A program made the position numbers and the translations under genes. A DNA stretch of 64,000 nucleotides. Origin: Domibacillus sp. PGB-M46. GTDB lineage: Bacteria; Bacillota; Bacilli; Bacillales; Domibacillaceae. Of this stretch, positions 35,088-44,696 are shown piece by piece. The DNA lies in assembly GCF_022668875.1 (NCBI RefSeq), contig NZ_JAKGCR010000001.1:310001-374000 (forward strand), read 5' to 3'. Within the stretch, counting starts at the first letter, position 1. The number at the start of each line of letters is the position of its first letter. A model generated the notes under the pieces. That model was not told where the DNA came from. It searched no databases and saw only the letters and a program-made list of their open reading frames with translations.

Positions 35088-36455
35088 TTATTGAAGAACA
35101 GCACTCTTGCTGAAAAACTCTTTGTACAGCTCACGCAATACATTGTTTGTATCTTTTTCTTGAATACCAAACACAAGGCTGACTTCCGAAGAGCCCTGGT
35201 TGATCATTTCAATGTTTGCTCCAACGCGGGAAATAGCCAATGTGGCACGTGCAGAAAGGCCAAGCGTATTATGCATACCTTCTCCGACAAGCACAATCAT
35301 CGCAAACCCATGCTCCACATTTGCTTTATCTACATCCAGTTCATTGCGGAAACGAGCTAAAATGCGCTCTTCTTTTTCTGGTGTAAGCTGGTGGCTTCTT
35401 ACAATAACCGACAAATCATCAATGCCAGATGGCGTATGCTCATATGATACACCTTCTTCTTCTAAAATTTGAAGGAGACGGCGGCCAAATCCGATTTCAC
35501 GGTTCATCAAATACTTGCTTACGTACAAAGTAGAAAATCCAGTGTCTGCTGCAATCCCAATAACCGGATTTTTCGTGTATTCACGCTCTGCTACAATCAT
35601 TGTACCTGGTGCGGATGGGTTGTTTGTATTTTTAATGCAAACAGGCACCGAATGCTGGAATGCAGGCATAAGGGCTTCATCATGGAAAACAGAGAAGCCG
35701 GCATATGACAACTCGCGCATTTCACGGTATGTCATCCGTTTGATTTCAGCCGGATTGTCCACAACATTCGGGTTCGCTGCAAAAACAGAATCAACATCTG
35801 TAAAGTTTTCATACAGCTCTGCCTTTAAGGCAGCGGCTAAAATCGAACCGGTAATATCCGAACCGCCGCGGGCGAATGTCATCATCACGCCTTCTTTTGT
35901 ATAACCGAAAAAGCCTGGGAATACGACAATCTTTCCGTTTTCACGAAGTTTTTCCAGATTTTCATAAGCTTCTGGAAGTGCACGTGCGCGGCCCGGCTCA
36001 TCACTTACAATTAAGCCTGCTTCTTTCGGATTTACATACTCCGCATCTAATCCGATGCTTGTGAAATACGCAGCAATTAATTTTGCATTATTATCTTCCC
36101 CGCTTGCTTTCAGCTGATCCATGAAAAGCGGCGGGTTATCGCGGTTTTCTGTTAAACGGCCGCGCAAATCTTCTTCAATAATATAAACAATCGTATCATC
36201 AAGACCGAGTCCTTGAGCGATGTCTGCATAACGGTCAACAACGGCTTTAAGTTCCGCTTCCGCGTCCTGCTTTTGCAAAGAGGCATTCGCAAGCGCAATT
36301 AGCAGGTCCGTTACTTTCGTATCTTCGCTGAAACGTTTACCGGGTGCCGATACAACAACCGCCTTTCGCTTCGGTTCATCTTTTACGATAGATGCTACTT
36401 TTTTAATTTGTTCTGCACTGGCAACGGATGTGCCGCCAAATTTACATACGATCAT
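35088..36455 (-). CDS. thrD: Aspartate kinase, ThrD/YclM type
   Basis: A 455-residue enzyme that phosphorylates aspartate, the first step to lysine, threonine and methionine. It has the N-terminal kinase motif KFGGTSVAS, ASGEDNNAKLIAAYF, FPGFFGYTKEGVMMTFARGGSDITGS and two ACT domains in the last 150 residues ending NIEMINQGSSEVSLVFG. The undivided single-chain form and these stretches match B. subtilis YclM (ThrD) instead of the LysC/DapG isoforms. ATG at 36455 has AAGGAG 8 bases upstream; the GTG at 36464 abuts it. An extended -10 TGGTATAAT lies upstream. Monocistronic. Confidence 0.9.
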   Translation of the reverse strand: MIVCKFGGTSVASAEQIKKVASIVKDEPKRKAVVVSAPGKRFSEDTKVTDLLIALANASLQKQDAEAELKAVVDRYADIAQGLGLDDTIVYIIEEDLRGRLTENRDNPPLFMDQLKASGEDNNAKLIAAYFTSIGLDAEYVNPKEAGLIVSDEPGRARALPEAYENLEKLRENGKIVVFPGFFGYTKEGVMMTFARGGSDITGSILAAALKAELYENFTDVDSVFAANPNVVDNPAEIKRMTYREMRELSYAGFSVFHDEALMPAFQHSVPVCIKNTNNPSAPGTMIVAEREYTKNPVIGIAADTGFSTLYVSKYLMNREIGFGRRLLQILEEEGVSYEHTPSGIDDLSVIVRSHQLTPEKEERILARFRNELDVDKANVEHGFAMIVLVGEGMHNTLGLSARATLAISRVGANIEMINQGSSEVSLVFGIQEKDTNNVLRELYKEFFSKSAVLQ

Positions 36456-36571
36456 GTCTGCCACTCCTTGCTGGTTTGCATTCCTTGACGAAAATGCGCT
36501 TTATCCAAAGAATTATACCACCGTTCATGCGAAAAAAGAAGAAATAATCAGAATTTCGTTGTGAAAACGGG

Positions 36572-36602
36572 AAAAATGCCCGGGCTCACAAGCGGCCCGG
36601 AC
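36572..36602 (-). terminator. Terminator of the SLH 5'-nucleotidase gene
   Basis: GTCCGGGC-cgcttgtga-GCCCGGGC then ATTTTTC on the minus strand. Confidence 0.8.
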
Positions 36603-36613
36603 ATATTCTTTCC

Positions 36614-38749
36614 TTATTGTGCTGTATTTGTATCCGTAATACGCCCTTCAACCGCTGTGTTAACCGAAGGATTCGCTTTTAAATAATCGGTAAAGGTTTC
36701 CCAGTCGACGTTGCCTGGCTCACTCACACGGCCTTCATCGTACGCTGTTTTAAACATTGAAAAGTTATCGCCGCCTTTTGCGGTAAAGGTGTTTGTTGCC
36801 ACAGTATACGTTTTCGCTTCATCCAGCGGAACAAACGCGCCGCCTTCATTCACTTCTACCGATGTTACACGGGACCCTGCCGCTTTGGAGGAGTCATACG
36901 TAAACTTCAAGCCGGCCGCCTGCAGGAACGCGCCGTTTTGTTCTGGCGCCAGGCTGACGCTGTGTTCAAGTGCAGCTTTGATTTCTGCTCCTGTTAAATC
37001 CATGATAGCGAGTGCGTTGCCAAACGGCATCACGGTAAGCACTTCTTCCATTGTAATGTCTCCAGCATCGATTGATGCACGGATTCCTCCGCCGTTTTGA
37101 AGTGCAATGACGGTATCTGGATCAATCGTCTTGGCTTTTGCAAGCATGGCATCCGTAATAAGGTTGCCAAGATTAGTTTCCTTCGTGCGCACATTCGCCC
37201 GCTCGCCATCTAAAGCAGCCGCAGCTGAACCCACTACCTGGGCTTTTACTTTCTCAATTTCCGGTGTATAAGCGGCTGCCAGCCGGTTTTTCACTTCTTC
37301 ATTTTCTTCAAACACATAGGTGCCATCCTCATTTTTCTGATCGACTTCAATCAGTTCGCCGGCGTACTCCGTTATGGCCCCTTCTTCGTCAAAGATTACA
37401 TCAAGTGTACCGACAAACTTGTTATACTCATTGGCCTGCACGATAACGGTCGGCTCTGCTCCTGTTTCATCAATATACGGCTCGCTCAGCTTGTCATGCG
37501 TATGGCCGCCGACAATCACATCAATGCCTTCCACTTCTTTTGCGAGCGTAACATCATTATCACCGCCGCCATCGCGGAAGCCAATATGGGACAGGGCTAC
37601 AACTTTGTCCACTCCTGCTGCTTCAAAGGACGCTACCGCTTTTTTCGCTTCTTGAATATAGTTTTCAAACACAACGTCGTCGCCAGGAGATGAAATCGTT
37701 TGTGTTTCTGCCGTCGTCAAGCCGAAAATGCCGACTTTCTCGCCGTCTACTTCTTTAATAATGCCGTTGTATACCCGTCCGTCCATCGGTTCATCCGTCA
37801 CCGTTTCGTTCATCAAAGAAGAAAGATGCGCATCCGCCGACGCGTTTACGTTCGCCGATACAAACGGGAATTTCGCATTTTTGATAAAATCAGCCAGCGG
37901 CCCTGTGCCAAGATCGAATTCGTGGTTTCCAAAGGTCATGGCATCATAGCCGAGCATATTCATAAAATCAAGATCAGCCTGCCCTTTGAATTGATTGAAA
38001 TAAAGGGTGCCGGAAAACACGTCGCCGGCATCAACGAGCAGAGAAGACGGGTTTTCTTCCCGCAGCGCTTCTACAACCGTTGCTTTGCGTGCGACATTTT
38101 CAATATGTGCATGTGTATCGTTCGTGTGGATAAGAGAAAGCAGGAATTCTTCCGGCAGCTGAGATCCGCGGTGGAGAAATAACGCCCATTCACCCCGGAG
38201 CAGCCTGTCCGCTGCGCCAAAAGTGGTATCCGTTTTGCCGAGAGAAAGACCAGATTCAACAAGGGCGTTTACATAAGGGCCAAAGCGTTCGTTCACATCC
38301 GTAAATGGCGTCTCCGTTACCGTTTCATCTACTTCAAGCCCGTACGCATTCGCAAGCCAGTAGGAAGCTTCGCCCCGTGTGATGGGTTCAAACGCACCGA
38401 ATTTATCTTTTGCTTTTCCTGCTGTAACCCCGGCTTCGGCCAGCGCATTTACAGCCCATTGACCTCGCTCTGGTACATCGGTAAATCCTGCGTCTTTATA
38501 TGTATCATCTTCTGTAAAGCCAAGCGCCTTTGCCAATTGAATGGCTGCATCTACGCGTGTAATGGACATAGATGTACCAAACTTGCCTGCAGAATAGCCG
38601 GCTGTAATATCGTTTTCTGTTAAAAATTGAACTGCTTCCTCATAATGCGGCGGTACATCTGTAAAAACAGATGCAGCCGAAACCGAAACAGCGGATACAC
38701 CAATAGATGCTACAGACGCTGCCGCAATAAACTTATGTTTGTTTTTCAA
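36614..38749 (-). CDS. S-layer-anchored 5'-nucleotidase / 2',3'-cyclic phosphodiesterase
   Basis: A 711-residue exported enzyme. A signal peptide (ending SAAS) is followed by three SLH domains (about 27-195: FTDVPPHYEEAVQFL, FTDVPERGQWAVNAL, FTDVNERFGPYVNAL). The metallophosphatase domain follows with IHTNDTHAHIE, DAGDVFSGT, GNHEFDLG and VGGHTHD, and then the 5'-nucleotidase C-terminal domain with NLITDAMLAK and ALQNGGGIR. It releases phosphate from extracellular nucleotides. The start is TTG with a weak AGGTT site. A possible PhoP box lies upstream. SLH and secretion link it to the S-layer system at the window start. Confidence 0.92.
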   Translation of the reverse strand: MKNKHKFIAAASVASIGVSAVSVSAASVFTDVPPHYEEAVQFLTENDITAGYSAGKFGTSMSITRVDAAIQLAKALGFTEDDTYKDAGFTDVPERGQWAVNALAEAGVTAGKAKDKFGAFEPITRGEASYWLANAYGLEVDETVTETPFTDVNERFGPYVNALVESGLSLGKTDTTFGAADRLLRGEWALFLHRGSQLPEEFLLSLIHTNDTHAHIENVARKATVVEALREENPSSLLVDAGDVFSGTLYFNQFKGQADLDFMNMLGYDAMTFGNHEFDLGTGPLADFIKNAKFPFVSANVNASADAHLSSLMNETVTDEPMDGRVYNGIIKEVDGEKVGIFGLTTAETQTISSPGDDVVFENYIQEAKKAVASFEAAGVDKVVALSHIGFRDGGGDNDVTLAKEVEGIDVIVGGHTHDKLSEPYIDETGAEPTVIVQANEYNKFVGTLDVIFDEEGAITEYAGELIEVDQKNEDGTYVFEENEEVKNRLAAAYTPEIEKVKAQVVGSAAAALDGERANVRTKETNLGNLITDAMLAKAKTIDPDTVIALQNGGGIRASIDAGDITMEEVLTVMPFGNALAIMDLTGAEIKAALEHSVSLAPEQNGAFLQAAGLKFTYDSSKAAGSRVTSVEVNEGGAFVPLDEAKTYTVATNTFTAKGGDNFSMFKTAYDEGRVSEPGNVDWETFTDYLKANPSVNTAVEGRITDTNTAQ

Positions 38750-38810
38750 TGAACCTGCCCCCTTATAAAATAAAAACCTTTAATTCAAAGGATAGGTGAT
38801 CTTTAACCCA

Positions 38811-38850
38811 AAAACAAGAATATTACAAAAACTTTAACAAATCGTTACAT
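38811..38850 (-). promoter_or_regulatory. Candidate PhoP box of the 5'-nucleotidase gene
   Basis: On the plus (non-coding) strand AAAACA-N5-ATTACA-N6-TTAACA-N5-TTACAT, four half-sites near the TTHACA consensus in roughly 11-base phase, 62-101 bases ahead of the start. The orientation is opposite to the gene and one spacer is 6, so it is weaker than the other two boxes. Confidence 0.45.
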
Positions 38851-38867
38851 TACGTTTATAATTCAAA

Positions 38868-38899
38868 AAAACCGTCCCGGCTGATGCCGGGACGGTTTT
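38868..38899 (-). terminator. Terminator of the O-antigen-ligase-like gene
   Basis: AAAACCGTCCCGGC-tgat-GCCGGGACGGTTTT. Confidence 0.9.
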
Positions 38900-38908
38900 C
38901 CTGCTCTT

Positions 38909-40297
38909 TTATTCTTTTATAATGCCTTCCTGCACCATAAGCAGTGCCATAACGGCTGCTACATAGATAGAGACGGCAGGAGCCGTTAACACATGCCCTG
39001 CCGTTGCACTAATCCCGATGCCAAGGATAAAGGCAACTCCGTACATAGTGTTAACCGGCGTGAAGGTTTGTTTAATGTTGCGGACAAAGTGAATCACAAA
39101 ACGGATTGCATAGTAAAGCGGCAATGACATCATTGTCAGGAAACCGACGATGCCAAGTGAGAAAAAGAGATCAAAAAAGTCCATCTCGATCATTCTCGGT
39201 GTTTTGCCTGGCTCTGGTTCTTCATAGTTTCCGGCAAATCCCATACCGAAAAGCTTTTGTGAAACCGGTGCTTCAGCAAACTGGTCTTTCATTTCAGCTA
39301 AATATTTTTCCCGGCTGCTGAATACAAGATTTTGCACTTGTTCATTTGTAATCTCAGGCTCGTCGTCCTGCTCTTCATCGGGCAGTTCTTCACCTGTATC
39401 TGGATCAACCTCTTTTTCTTTTTCCTTGCTGAAGTCAATGTTTAATAAACTTAAGTGTGCAAACATGTTATGGAACACAGGCGTAACTGGCGTTGTCACA
39501 GCGAGCACCGCAATGAGCACAAGCGAAATGAGCATATTGGAACGCGTTTTTCCCGAACGCTCTTTGGTGAAATGCAAAATGAGCATAGAGAAAAAAGCAG
39601 CCAGCAGCACAACGACGATACCGCCATAGCCAACTTTCGTTCCAAGAAACTGCATCGAAACAGCCAGCAGCACAAACGGAATCCAATAACGCCACTCTTT
39701 TACACGATTCGTTTTCTCAATTGCGTAAAGGGCCGTCACCGGAAGAATGATCGCCATGATGGCACCAATTTCATTTCCGGCATAAAACCAGCCGGTAAAG
39801 CCGATTTTCGTATGGGAGTAATTCGACAGGCTTGTTCCTGTTGCAAAGGAAACAAGAAACACGGCACTGATAATCAGCGAGGCGTACAAGAAATAAGAAG
39901 TGGTTTTTTCTTTAAACGGCACTTGCTCCCGCTTTAAATAAAGGTACAGAACGCTAAAGCCCGTAAACAGGATTGGGAAGTATACAATCTTATTGAAAAA
40001 CTTTAATTCGCTCCCAAGGTAATAAGGATCTTTTACGTTCATATTCAGCACAATGTTAATAGCGATGACGGCTGCAACGGCCAGTAAATAAAGAATGTAC
40101 TTCCTTGCCAGCCCGCTTCGCCGCGCTTTCCATAACAGCATCAATACGATAGCGGCCATAAACAGCACGCGGACAATTACACCGACAGTTAAACTAATGT
40201 TAAGCAGCAGCAGCGATGCGCTTGTGAGCACATCAATAACCGGCTGCCAAATAATAAAAGCCAGGGCCAGCAGCCAAAATGTCTTCTCATTCTTCAT
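38909..40297 (-). CDS. O-antigen-ligase-like polytopic membrane protein
   Basis: A 462-residue protein with about 11 membrane segments and one large extracytoplasmic loop (about 300-375) that is very acidic (VDPDTGEELPDEEQDDEPE). The loop also holds LFGMGFAGNYEEPEPGKTPRM, then EMDFFDLFFSLGIVG. This layout is typical of the O-antigen ligase / polymerase superfamily (Wzy, WaaL, TuaE), which polymerises or attaches envelope polysaccharide. In a Gram-positive cell it could act on teichuronic acid or secondary cell-wall polymer. There is no glycosyltransferase cluster beside it, so the substrate is open. Confidence 0.75.
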   Translation of the reverse strand: MKNEKTFWLLALAFIIWQPVIDVLTSASLLLLNISLTVGVIVRVLFMAAIVLMLLWKARRSGLARKYILYLLAVAAVIAINIVLNMNVKDPYYLGSELKFFNKIVYFPILFTGFSVLYLYLKREQVPFKEKTTSYFLYASLIISAVFLVSFATGTSLSNYSHTKIGFTGWFYAGNEIGAIMAIILPVTALYAIEKTNRVKEWRYWIPFVLLAVSMQFLGTKVGYGGIVVVLLAAFFSMLILHFTKERSGKTRSNMLISLVLIAVLAVTTPVTPVFHNMFAHLSLLNIDFSKEKEKEVDPDTGEELPDEEQDDEPEITNEQVQNLVFSSREKYLAEMKDQFAEAPVSQKLFGMGFAGNYEEPEPGKTPRMIEMDFFDLFFSLGIVGFLTMMSLPLYYAIRFVIHFVRNIKQTFTPVNTMYGVAFILGIGISATAGHVLTAPAVSIYVAAVMALLMVQEGIIKE

Positions 40298-40512
40298 GTT
40301 GAAAAGTCCTCTTTCCTTCCAATTTCGTAGATTTTTATACTATCATATTTTATAGTAAAAGAATTGTGTAAACCTGAAAATGCATCTTTTCTATTATATC
40401 GGAAAAGCGTTGAGAATCCAGCGGAAAATGAATCGTTCCTTCAAATGAAAAAGAAGTTCCCTGTTTGTTATACTCATTGTAACTACATTCATGATAGGGT
40501 GGCGGATTTTTC

Positions 40513-41304
40513 ATGCGCATGTTTGTGTTTGGCGGAATACTTTTGGCCTTCATTCCGTTTTTTTGGGGAGGGTGCGAATTGTCGAAAAAAGAAAGAGCTA
40601 CATGGATATGGAATGCCCATACGCTCAAAGATTCAACAGAAATGCTGTCCTTCTTTGAGAAACAAAGTGTAAGAGATGTATATGTCCAAATTGACGCTTC
40701 TGTTTCAGATTCCGTCTATCAATCTTTTATTGAGAAAGCGCACGAGCAGAGTATGCGGGTTCACGCGCTCGATGGATCACCCGAATATACGGAGAAAGAT
40801 CTGGACACATTTTTGGATCGGATACGTCCGCTGGATTGGGACGGTATTCACCTTGATATTGAACCATATTTGTCCAGTGAATGGAAAACTGATCAGAAAA
40901 AGGCGGTTTATCGGTACGAAAGGCTGATCAAGCGGGCAGCAGACAGCGGCTGGACATTCGGAGCCGATATTCCTTTTTGGTACGATGAAGTGTCCGCTTC
41001 TACTGGAGCAACATTAGCAGAATTTGTGATTCAGCATACGGATTATACGGTGATTATGGCGTACCGCGACAGTGCCGCGAAAATTATGGATGTTTCGGCC
41101 AAAGAACGTGCGCTTGGCCGTTCGCTCGAAAAGAACGTGTCGATTGCAGTGGAAACGATTGCAAATCCGGAAGCAGGCGGTATTTCGTTTTCCGGAAAAA
41201 GCGCAGCCTACTTCGAGAAAGAGCTGGAAACACTCGAAAATGAATGCGGCTGCCAGGTTGCTGTTCATCACGCTGAATCCTGGAAAACTTTGTTAAACCA
41301 ATAA
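40513..41304 (+). CDS. Putative lipoprotein with TIM-barrel glycosidase-like fold
   Basis: A 263-residue exported protein. The first 21 residues are hydrophobic and end in WGGC, a possible lipobox. The rest has alternating beta/alpha pattern, with DGIHLDIEPYL near residue 115 resembling the Asp-x-Glu strand of GH18-like barrels and FGADIPFWYDE and YTVIMAYRDSA as later strands. No family name can be assigned. The ATG at 40513 has only a weak GGTGGCGG upstream; ATG at 40519 is an alternative. Monocistronic with a terminator shared with the convergent ABC permease gene. Confidence 0.6.
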   Translation: MRMFVFGGILLAFIPFFWGGCELSKKERATWIWNAHTLKDSTEMLSFFEKQSVRDVYVQIDASVSDSVYQSFIEKAHEQSMRVHALDGSPEYTEKDLDTFLDRIRPLDWDGIHLDIEPYLSSEWKTDQKKAVYRYERLIKRAADSGWTFGADIPFWYDEVSASTGATLAEFVIQHTDYTVIMAYRDSAAKIMDVSAKERALGRSLEKNVSIAVETIANPEAGGISFSGKSAAYFEKELETLENECGCQVAVHHAESWKTLLNQ

Positions 41305-41307
41305 AGG

Positions 41308-41338
41308 AAAGCAGCCGCATAACGCGCGGCTGCTTTTA
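41308..41338. terminator. Bidirectional terminator
   Basis: AAAGCAGCCGC-ataac-GCGCGGCTGCTTTT between convergent genes. Confidence 0.88.
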
Positions 41339-41344
41339 TCGTTC

Positions 41345-43324
41345 TTATTTTAAACCGGCTGCTGAAATAATAGCGTGGTTAATTCCGCCCTTCCATTTAA
41401 TCACAAGCAGCTGGTCCCCATTTCTATTTAAGGAGGCCGGGTTCATGAGCTGCTGGATTTCTTCCTTGCTTGTTACCTGTTTGTACTTTAGCGGCATGTT
41501 GCTCCAATCCGGCTCCTGGCCTTCATTGTTCCAAATAAATTGATTCAGCTTTTCCTTTTCTCCATCGCTTGCTGCGTTCACAATGAATGCCTTGTCAACG
41601 CTTGAAGCAGAAGCAAATGCCTCACCGTTTGGAACATATTTCCGGATGGCCGCAATCGTATGCTCATCATCTAAATGAACGTTGCTGTATAAGCTGACGC
41701 CATTGTTTTTTCCCGCCCAAAAATCGATTGATCCGACAGTTGAATGGCTGTTCGCGCTGAACATATCTGCTTCTCCTGACAATACATCTCTTTCAATCGC
41801 CGCGCGAATCGCTTCAACGGCTTTCTTATCCGCGACGTTTGCCAGTTGGGATTCGGCAGCATTGTTATAAACCGTCAGGTAATTGACCGCCGCTTTTGGT
41901 GCCAGGGCAAAAATAGGCGCCGATGCTTTAATAAACTCGACATTTTTTCGCAGTTCCTTTGTCGCTTTGTCCGCTTCAGTTGTAGATACAGAATACTGAC
42001 GCAGCACCCGGCTACCGTCTTTCATCTTATACGTAATGTTGACGGTATAACCGTTTCGGTCACTTCGCATACCAATCAGCTTCTGATGCACCTGGCGCAC
42101 CTGCTTGACAGAATCCCTGCCTGCCATAAAGCCAGCGTCCGCTTTTTTCAGCTTGTTCTGCTCTTCCTCATAAAACAGGCCTGAAAGAGGCTCTGTCTGA
42201 TCGCCAATATACACCTTTTCAATATCATTCACATTCGGGATTGCTTTTTCGTAGGATCGGGCAAACATCGCTCCCGGCAGCAGCAAAATCAAAACGAGCA
42301 GGGCATAGGAAACAAATCCCTTCCATGGCCATGTAAGCCGCAGCGACTTTTGCACAACCATCTGCAATAGTGTATAGCCGGCAGCTGCCCCGATCACATA
42401 ACCGGCAATCATCCATCCGGATGTAGCACCAAGAAGCTCCGCAAAATACATACCGCCAATCAGCATCGCTGCAAACGTTAAAACGAAAATAAATGCCCAT
42501 CTGAAAAACGGAAATACGATCGTTTCATCTACCGCTTCGGCAGGCCGCACTTTATATACATAATAGGAAACAGCTATCATGAACGCCCCAATCACCAGGT
42601 AGACCGCCCACTCTGTGCCGGTAAACGGGCGAGTTTCATAGCTCGCGGCCCGAATTAAGAAAATACCGTCCTCCATAATTTTAGACGCATAAGCATCTAC
42701 GGCCAGCCCGTTGATAAAATAACGGGCATTGGTCAGCGTCATGAAAACAAGCGCAGCCGGCAATACAAAGATCCCGTAAGCCATGATCCCCTGCAAAATC
42801 GCCGGACCGATAAACAAGCCAATCAAAACAGTGGTAATAAACATAAACAAAACGACAAACAGGGAAACACCAGCCCATTCCGCAATATTTCCCACTGTAT
42901 AGTGAATCGGCTTCACCATCGGCCGTATCGCCAGCAAGATCAAAGCATTAATTAAAATAGGCAGGCCAAGAGCGGCGGCTCCCGCTGCATATACGTGTGT
43001 CAGCAGTGTTTCGCGCTTAAACGGCAGGCTGTGCATAAAATCAGATGAGCTTTTTTTGGTCATGTAGCTCGTTAACACAATACCGGCTAAAACCGGGAAC
43101 ACCATATACGTTATATATTGAACCGAAAAAGAAATCGCAAGCAGTACATTGCCGGTGTTCGCTTCTAAAAACGGCTTTACGCTCCAGTCATCCCGAAGAA
43201 TGACAAAGATGCCAAGCGGCAGCAGAACAACCTGTGACAAAAGAAAAAACAGGCCGATCCATAACACAGAGCGCATATGCTGCAGAAACAGCCCTTTATT
43301 AAACGATAAGATTCCGGATTTCAT
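41345..43324 (-). CDS. ABC transporter permease of the YtrA-linked operon
   Basis: About 659 residues. The N-terminal half has about eight membrane segments of an ABC-2-type permease; the C-terminal half (about 370-659) is an extracytoplasmic domain beginning KVYIGDQTEPLSGLFYEEEQ. ATG at 43324 is used because GGGGAG stands 9 bases upstream; it overlaps the ATPase gene by 26 bases, pointing to translational coupling. With the ATPase and the GntR regulator it makes a three-gene system like B. subtilis YtrABCDEF, thought to respond to cell-wall stress or lipid II cycle inhibitors. Confidence 0.82.
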   Translation of the reverse strand: MKSGILSFNKGLFLQHMRSVLWIGLFFLLSQVVLLPLGIFVILRDDWSVKPFLEANTGNVLLAISFSVQYITYMVFPVLAGIVLTSYMTKKSSSDFMHSLPFKRETLLTHVYAAGAAALGLPILINALILLAIRPMVKPIHYTVGNIAEWAGVSLFVVLFMFITTVLIGLFIGPAILQGIMAYGIFVLPAALVFMTLTNARYFINGLAVDAYASKIMEDGIFLIRAASYETRPFTGTEWAVYLVIGAFMIAVSYYVYKVRPAEAVDETIVFPFFRWAFIFVLTFAAMLIGGMYFAELLGATSGWMIAGYVIGAAAGYTLLQMVVQKSLRLTWPWKGFVSYALLVLILLLPGAMFARSYEKAIPNVNDIEKVYIGDQTEPLSGLFYEEEQNKLKKADAGFMAGRDSVKQVRQVHQKLIGMRSDRNGYTVNITYKMKDGSRVLRQYSVSTTEADKATKELRKNVEFIKASAPIFALAPKAAVNYLTVYNNAAESQLANVADKKAVEAIRAAIERDVLSGEADMFSANSHSTVGSIDFWAGKNNGVSLYSNVHLDDEHTIAAIRKYVPNGEAFASASSVDKAFIVNAASDGEKEKLNQFIWNNEGQEPDWSNMPLKYKQVTSKEEIQQLMNPASLNRNGDQLLVIKWKGGINHAIISAAGLK

Positions 43325-44198
43325 AGCCGACACTCCCCATTTCGTACGTAAAAATTTCTTCAAGTGTTAACGGCAGCACGTCGTAAATGGCTGGTTCATA
43401 AGAGCGTACATGCCGGTCAATGTCCCCCTCATTTCCGCGAATAATACAGGTCAGCACCCGGCCCCGTTTCTCATAATGCATCACATCCATGCCTTTAATG
43501 AACGACTCGTCCGGCATCTTTTTAAATGCCACCTGCAGCTTGCTCACATCGGTTTTCAGCTCCTCTAAATCACGCTCGTACAAAAGGCTTCCTTTATGCA
43601 TAACACCGACGGCATCACAAAAGTCTTCCATTTCCCGCAGGTTGTGTGAGGAAACAAGAACCGTCATAGAACGGCTGCTGACATCTTGAATAAGGAGATT
43701 TTTAACCTGCTGGCGCACAACCGGGTCCAGCCCGTCAAAAGGCTCGTCCAAAATAAGCGCATCCGGCATTGCCGAGAGCGTTAAAATAAAAGCGGCCTGG
43801 CGCTGCATCCCTTTAGACATACGTGAAAGCTTTGCTTTTGGGTTCAGATTAAAATGATGATACAGCTGTTGAAACCGTTCTTCATTCCACCGGTCATAAA
43901 CCGCTGCATAAAAGCGGGCCATTTGAAACAGTGAAGTTTGATGAAAAAAGTATGGCTGGTCCGGGATAAATAAAATCCGTTTTTTCACTTCCGGCTGTTC
44001 AAAAATCGATTTTTCTTCGATGACAGCCCTGCCCTGGTCGGCTCTCATAATCCCGGACAGCATTTTGAGCAGTGTCGTTTTTCCCGCACCATTGGAGCCG
44101 AGCAGCCCATAAATCGATCCTTTCTTCACATGCATCTGTACATCCTTTACGGCTTCAAAACGGCCAAACCGCTTTGACAGATGATCCGCTTTAATCAT
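43299..44198 (-). CDS. ABC transporter ATPase of the YtrA-linked operon
   Basis: A 299-residue ATPase with Walker A LLGSNGAGKTTLLK, Q-loop region, an ABC signature variant SRMSKGMQRQA and Walker B ALILDEPFDGLDP followed by the H-loop SSHNLRE. The C-terminal 80 residues form a regulatory extension. ATG at 44198 has GGGGAG 9 bases upstream and overlaps the end of the GntR gene (ATGATTAA, 8 bases), so the regulator and ATPase are coupled. It energises the permease encoded next. Confidence 0.9.
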   Translation of the reverse strand: MIKADHLSKRFGRFEAVKDVQMHVKKGSIYGLLGSNGAGKTTLLKMLSGIMRADQGRAVIEEKSIFEQPEVKKRILFIPDQPYFFHQTSLFQMARFYAAVYDRWNEERFQQLYHHFNLNPKAKLSRMSKGMQRQAAFILTLSAMPDALILDEPFDGLDPVVRQQVKNLLIQDVSSRSMTVLVSSHNLREMEDFCDAVGVMHKGSLLYERDLEELKTDVSKLQVAFKKMPDESFIKGMDVMHYEKRGRVLTCIIRGNEGDIDRHVRSYEPAIYDVLPLTLEEIFTYEMGSVGYEIRNLIV

Positions 44199-44580
44199 TT
44201 TTGTCTGCTCCCCTTTCCGGCTCCTGTATCGTTTCAATCAGCTTGATCACTTCATCCTTCGGCACGCCGAGGTACAAAATCTCACCGACGATCCGTTCAA
44301 GTTCGTGTTTCAGCATCTCCACCCGCTCCTTATTGATTTCGTTTTTAACCGGCGATACGAAGCTTCCTTTGCCCGGAATAGAGTAAATAAATCCTTCCCG
44401 CTCAAGCTCCCGATACGCTTTTTGGATTGTATTTGGATTGATGGTCAATTCCTGCGCCAGCATACGGACTGAAGGCAGCTGCTCATCTGCCTTCATGACC
44501 TCGCGAATGATTAATTCTTTTATTTTTTCTGTAAGCTGCTCGTATATCGGCACACGGCTTCTCGTGTCAATCGTAAACAT
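44191..44580 (-). CDS. GntR-family regulator, YtrA subfamily
   Basis: A 129-residue repressor. The N-terminal winged helix-turn-helix (about 1-75: MFTIDTRSRVPIYEQLTEKI, LPSVRMLAQELTINPNTIQKAYRELEREGFIYS) is a textbook GntR domain. The short C-terminal dimerisation tail of about 50 residues is the mark of the YtrA subfamily, which controls ABC operons. It is the first gene of the operon, as usual. A fitting operator overlaps its promoter, so the gene is likely autoregulated. Confidence 0.92.
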   Translation of the reverse strand: MFTIDTRSRVPIYEQLTEKIKELIIREVMKADEQLPSVRMLAQELTINPNTIQKAYRELEREGFIYSIPGKGSFVSPVKNEINKERVEMLKHELERIVGEILYLGVPKDEVIKLIETIQEPERGADKND

Positions 44581-44612
44581 CGCCGTCCTCCTTTTTCCCC
44601 AAACCGTATTAA

Positions 44613-44654
44613 CTGTACTAACATAAATAATACAGAACTTATGGAAAAATGCAA
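44613..44654 (-). promoter_or_regulatory. Promoter and YtrA-type operator of the GntR-ABC operon
   Basis: Minus-strand promoter TTGCAT (44649-44654), 16-base spacer, TATTAT (44627-44632). Overlapping the -10 is CTGTA-N13-TACAG (44613-44635), a symmetric site close to the YtrA-subfamily operator, AGTGTA-N13-TACACT. Confidence 0.75.
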
Positions 44655-44696
44655 CATTTGATCATAAAATTTACTATTTTGTTCTCTTCGCTCAAA

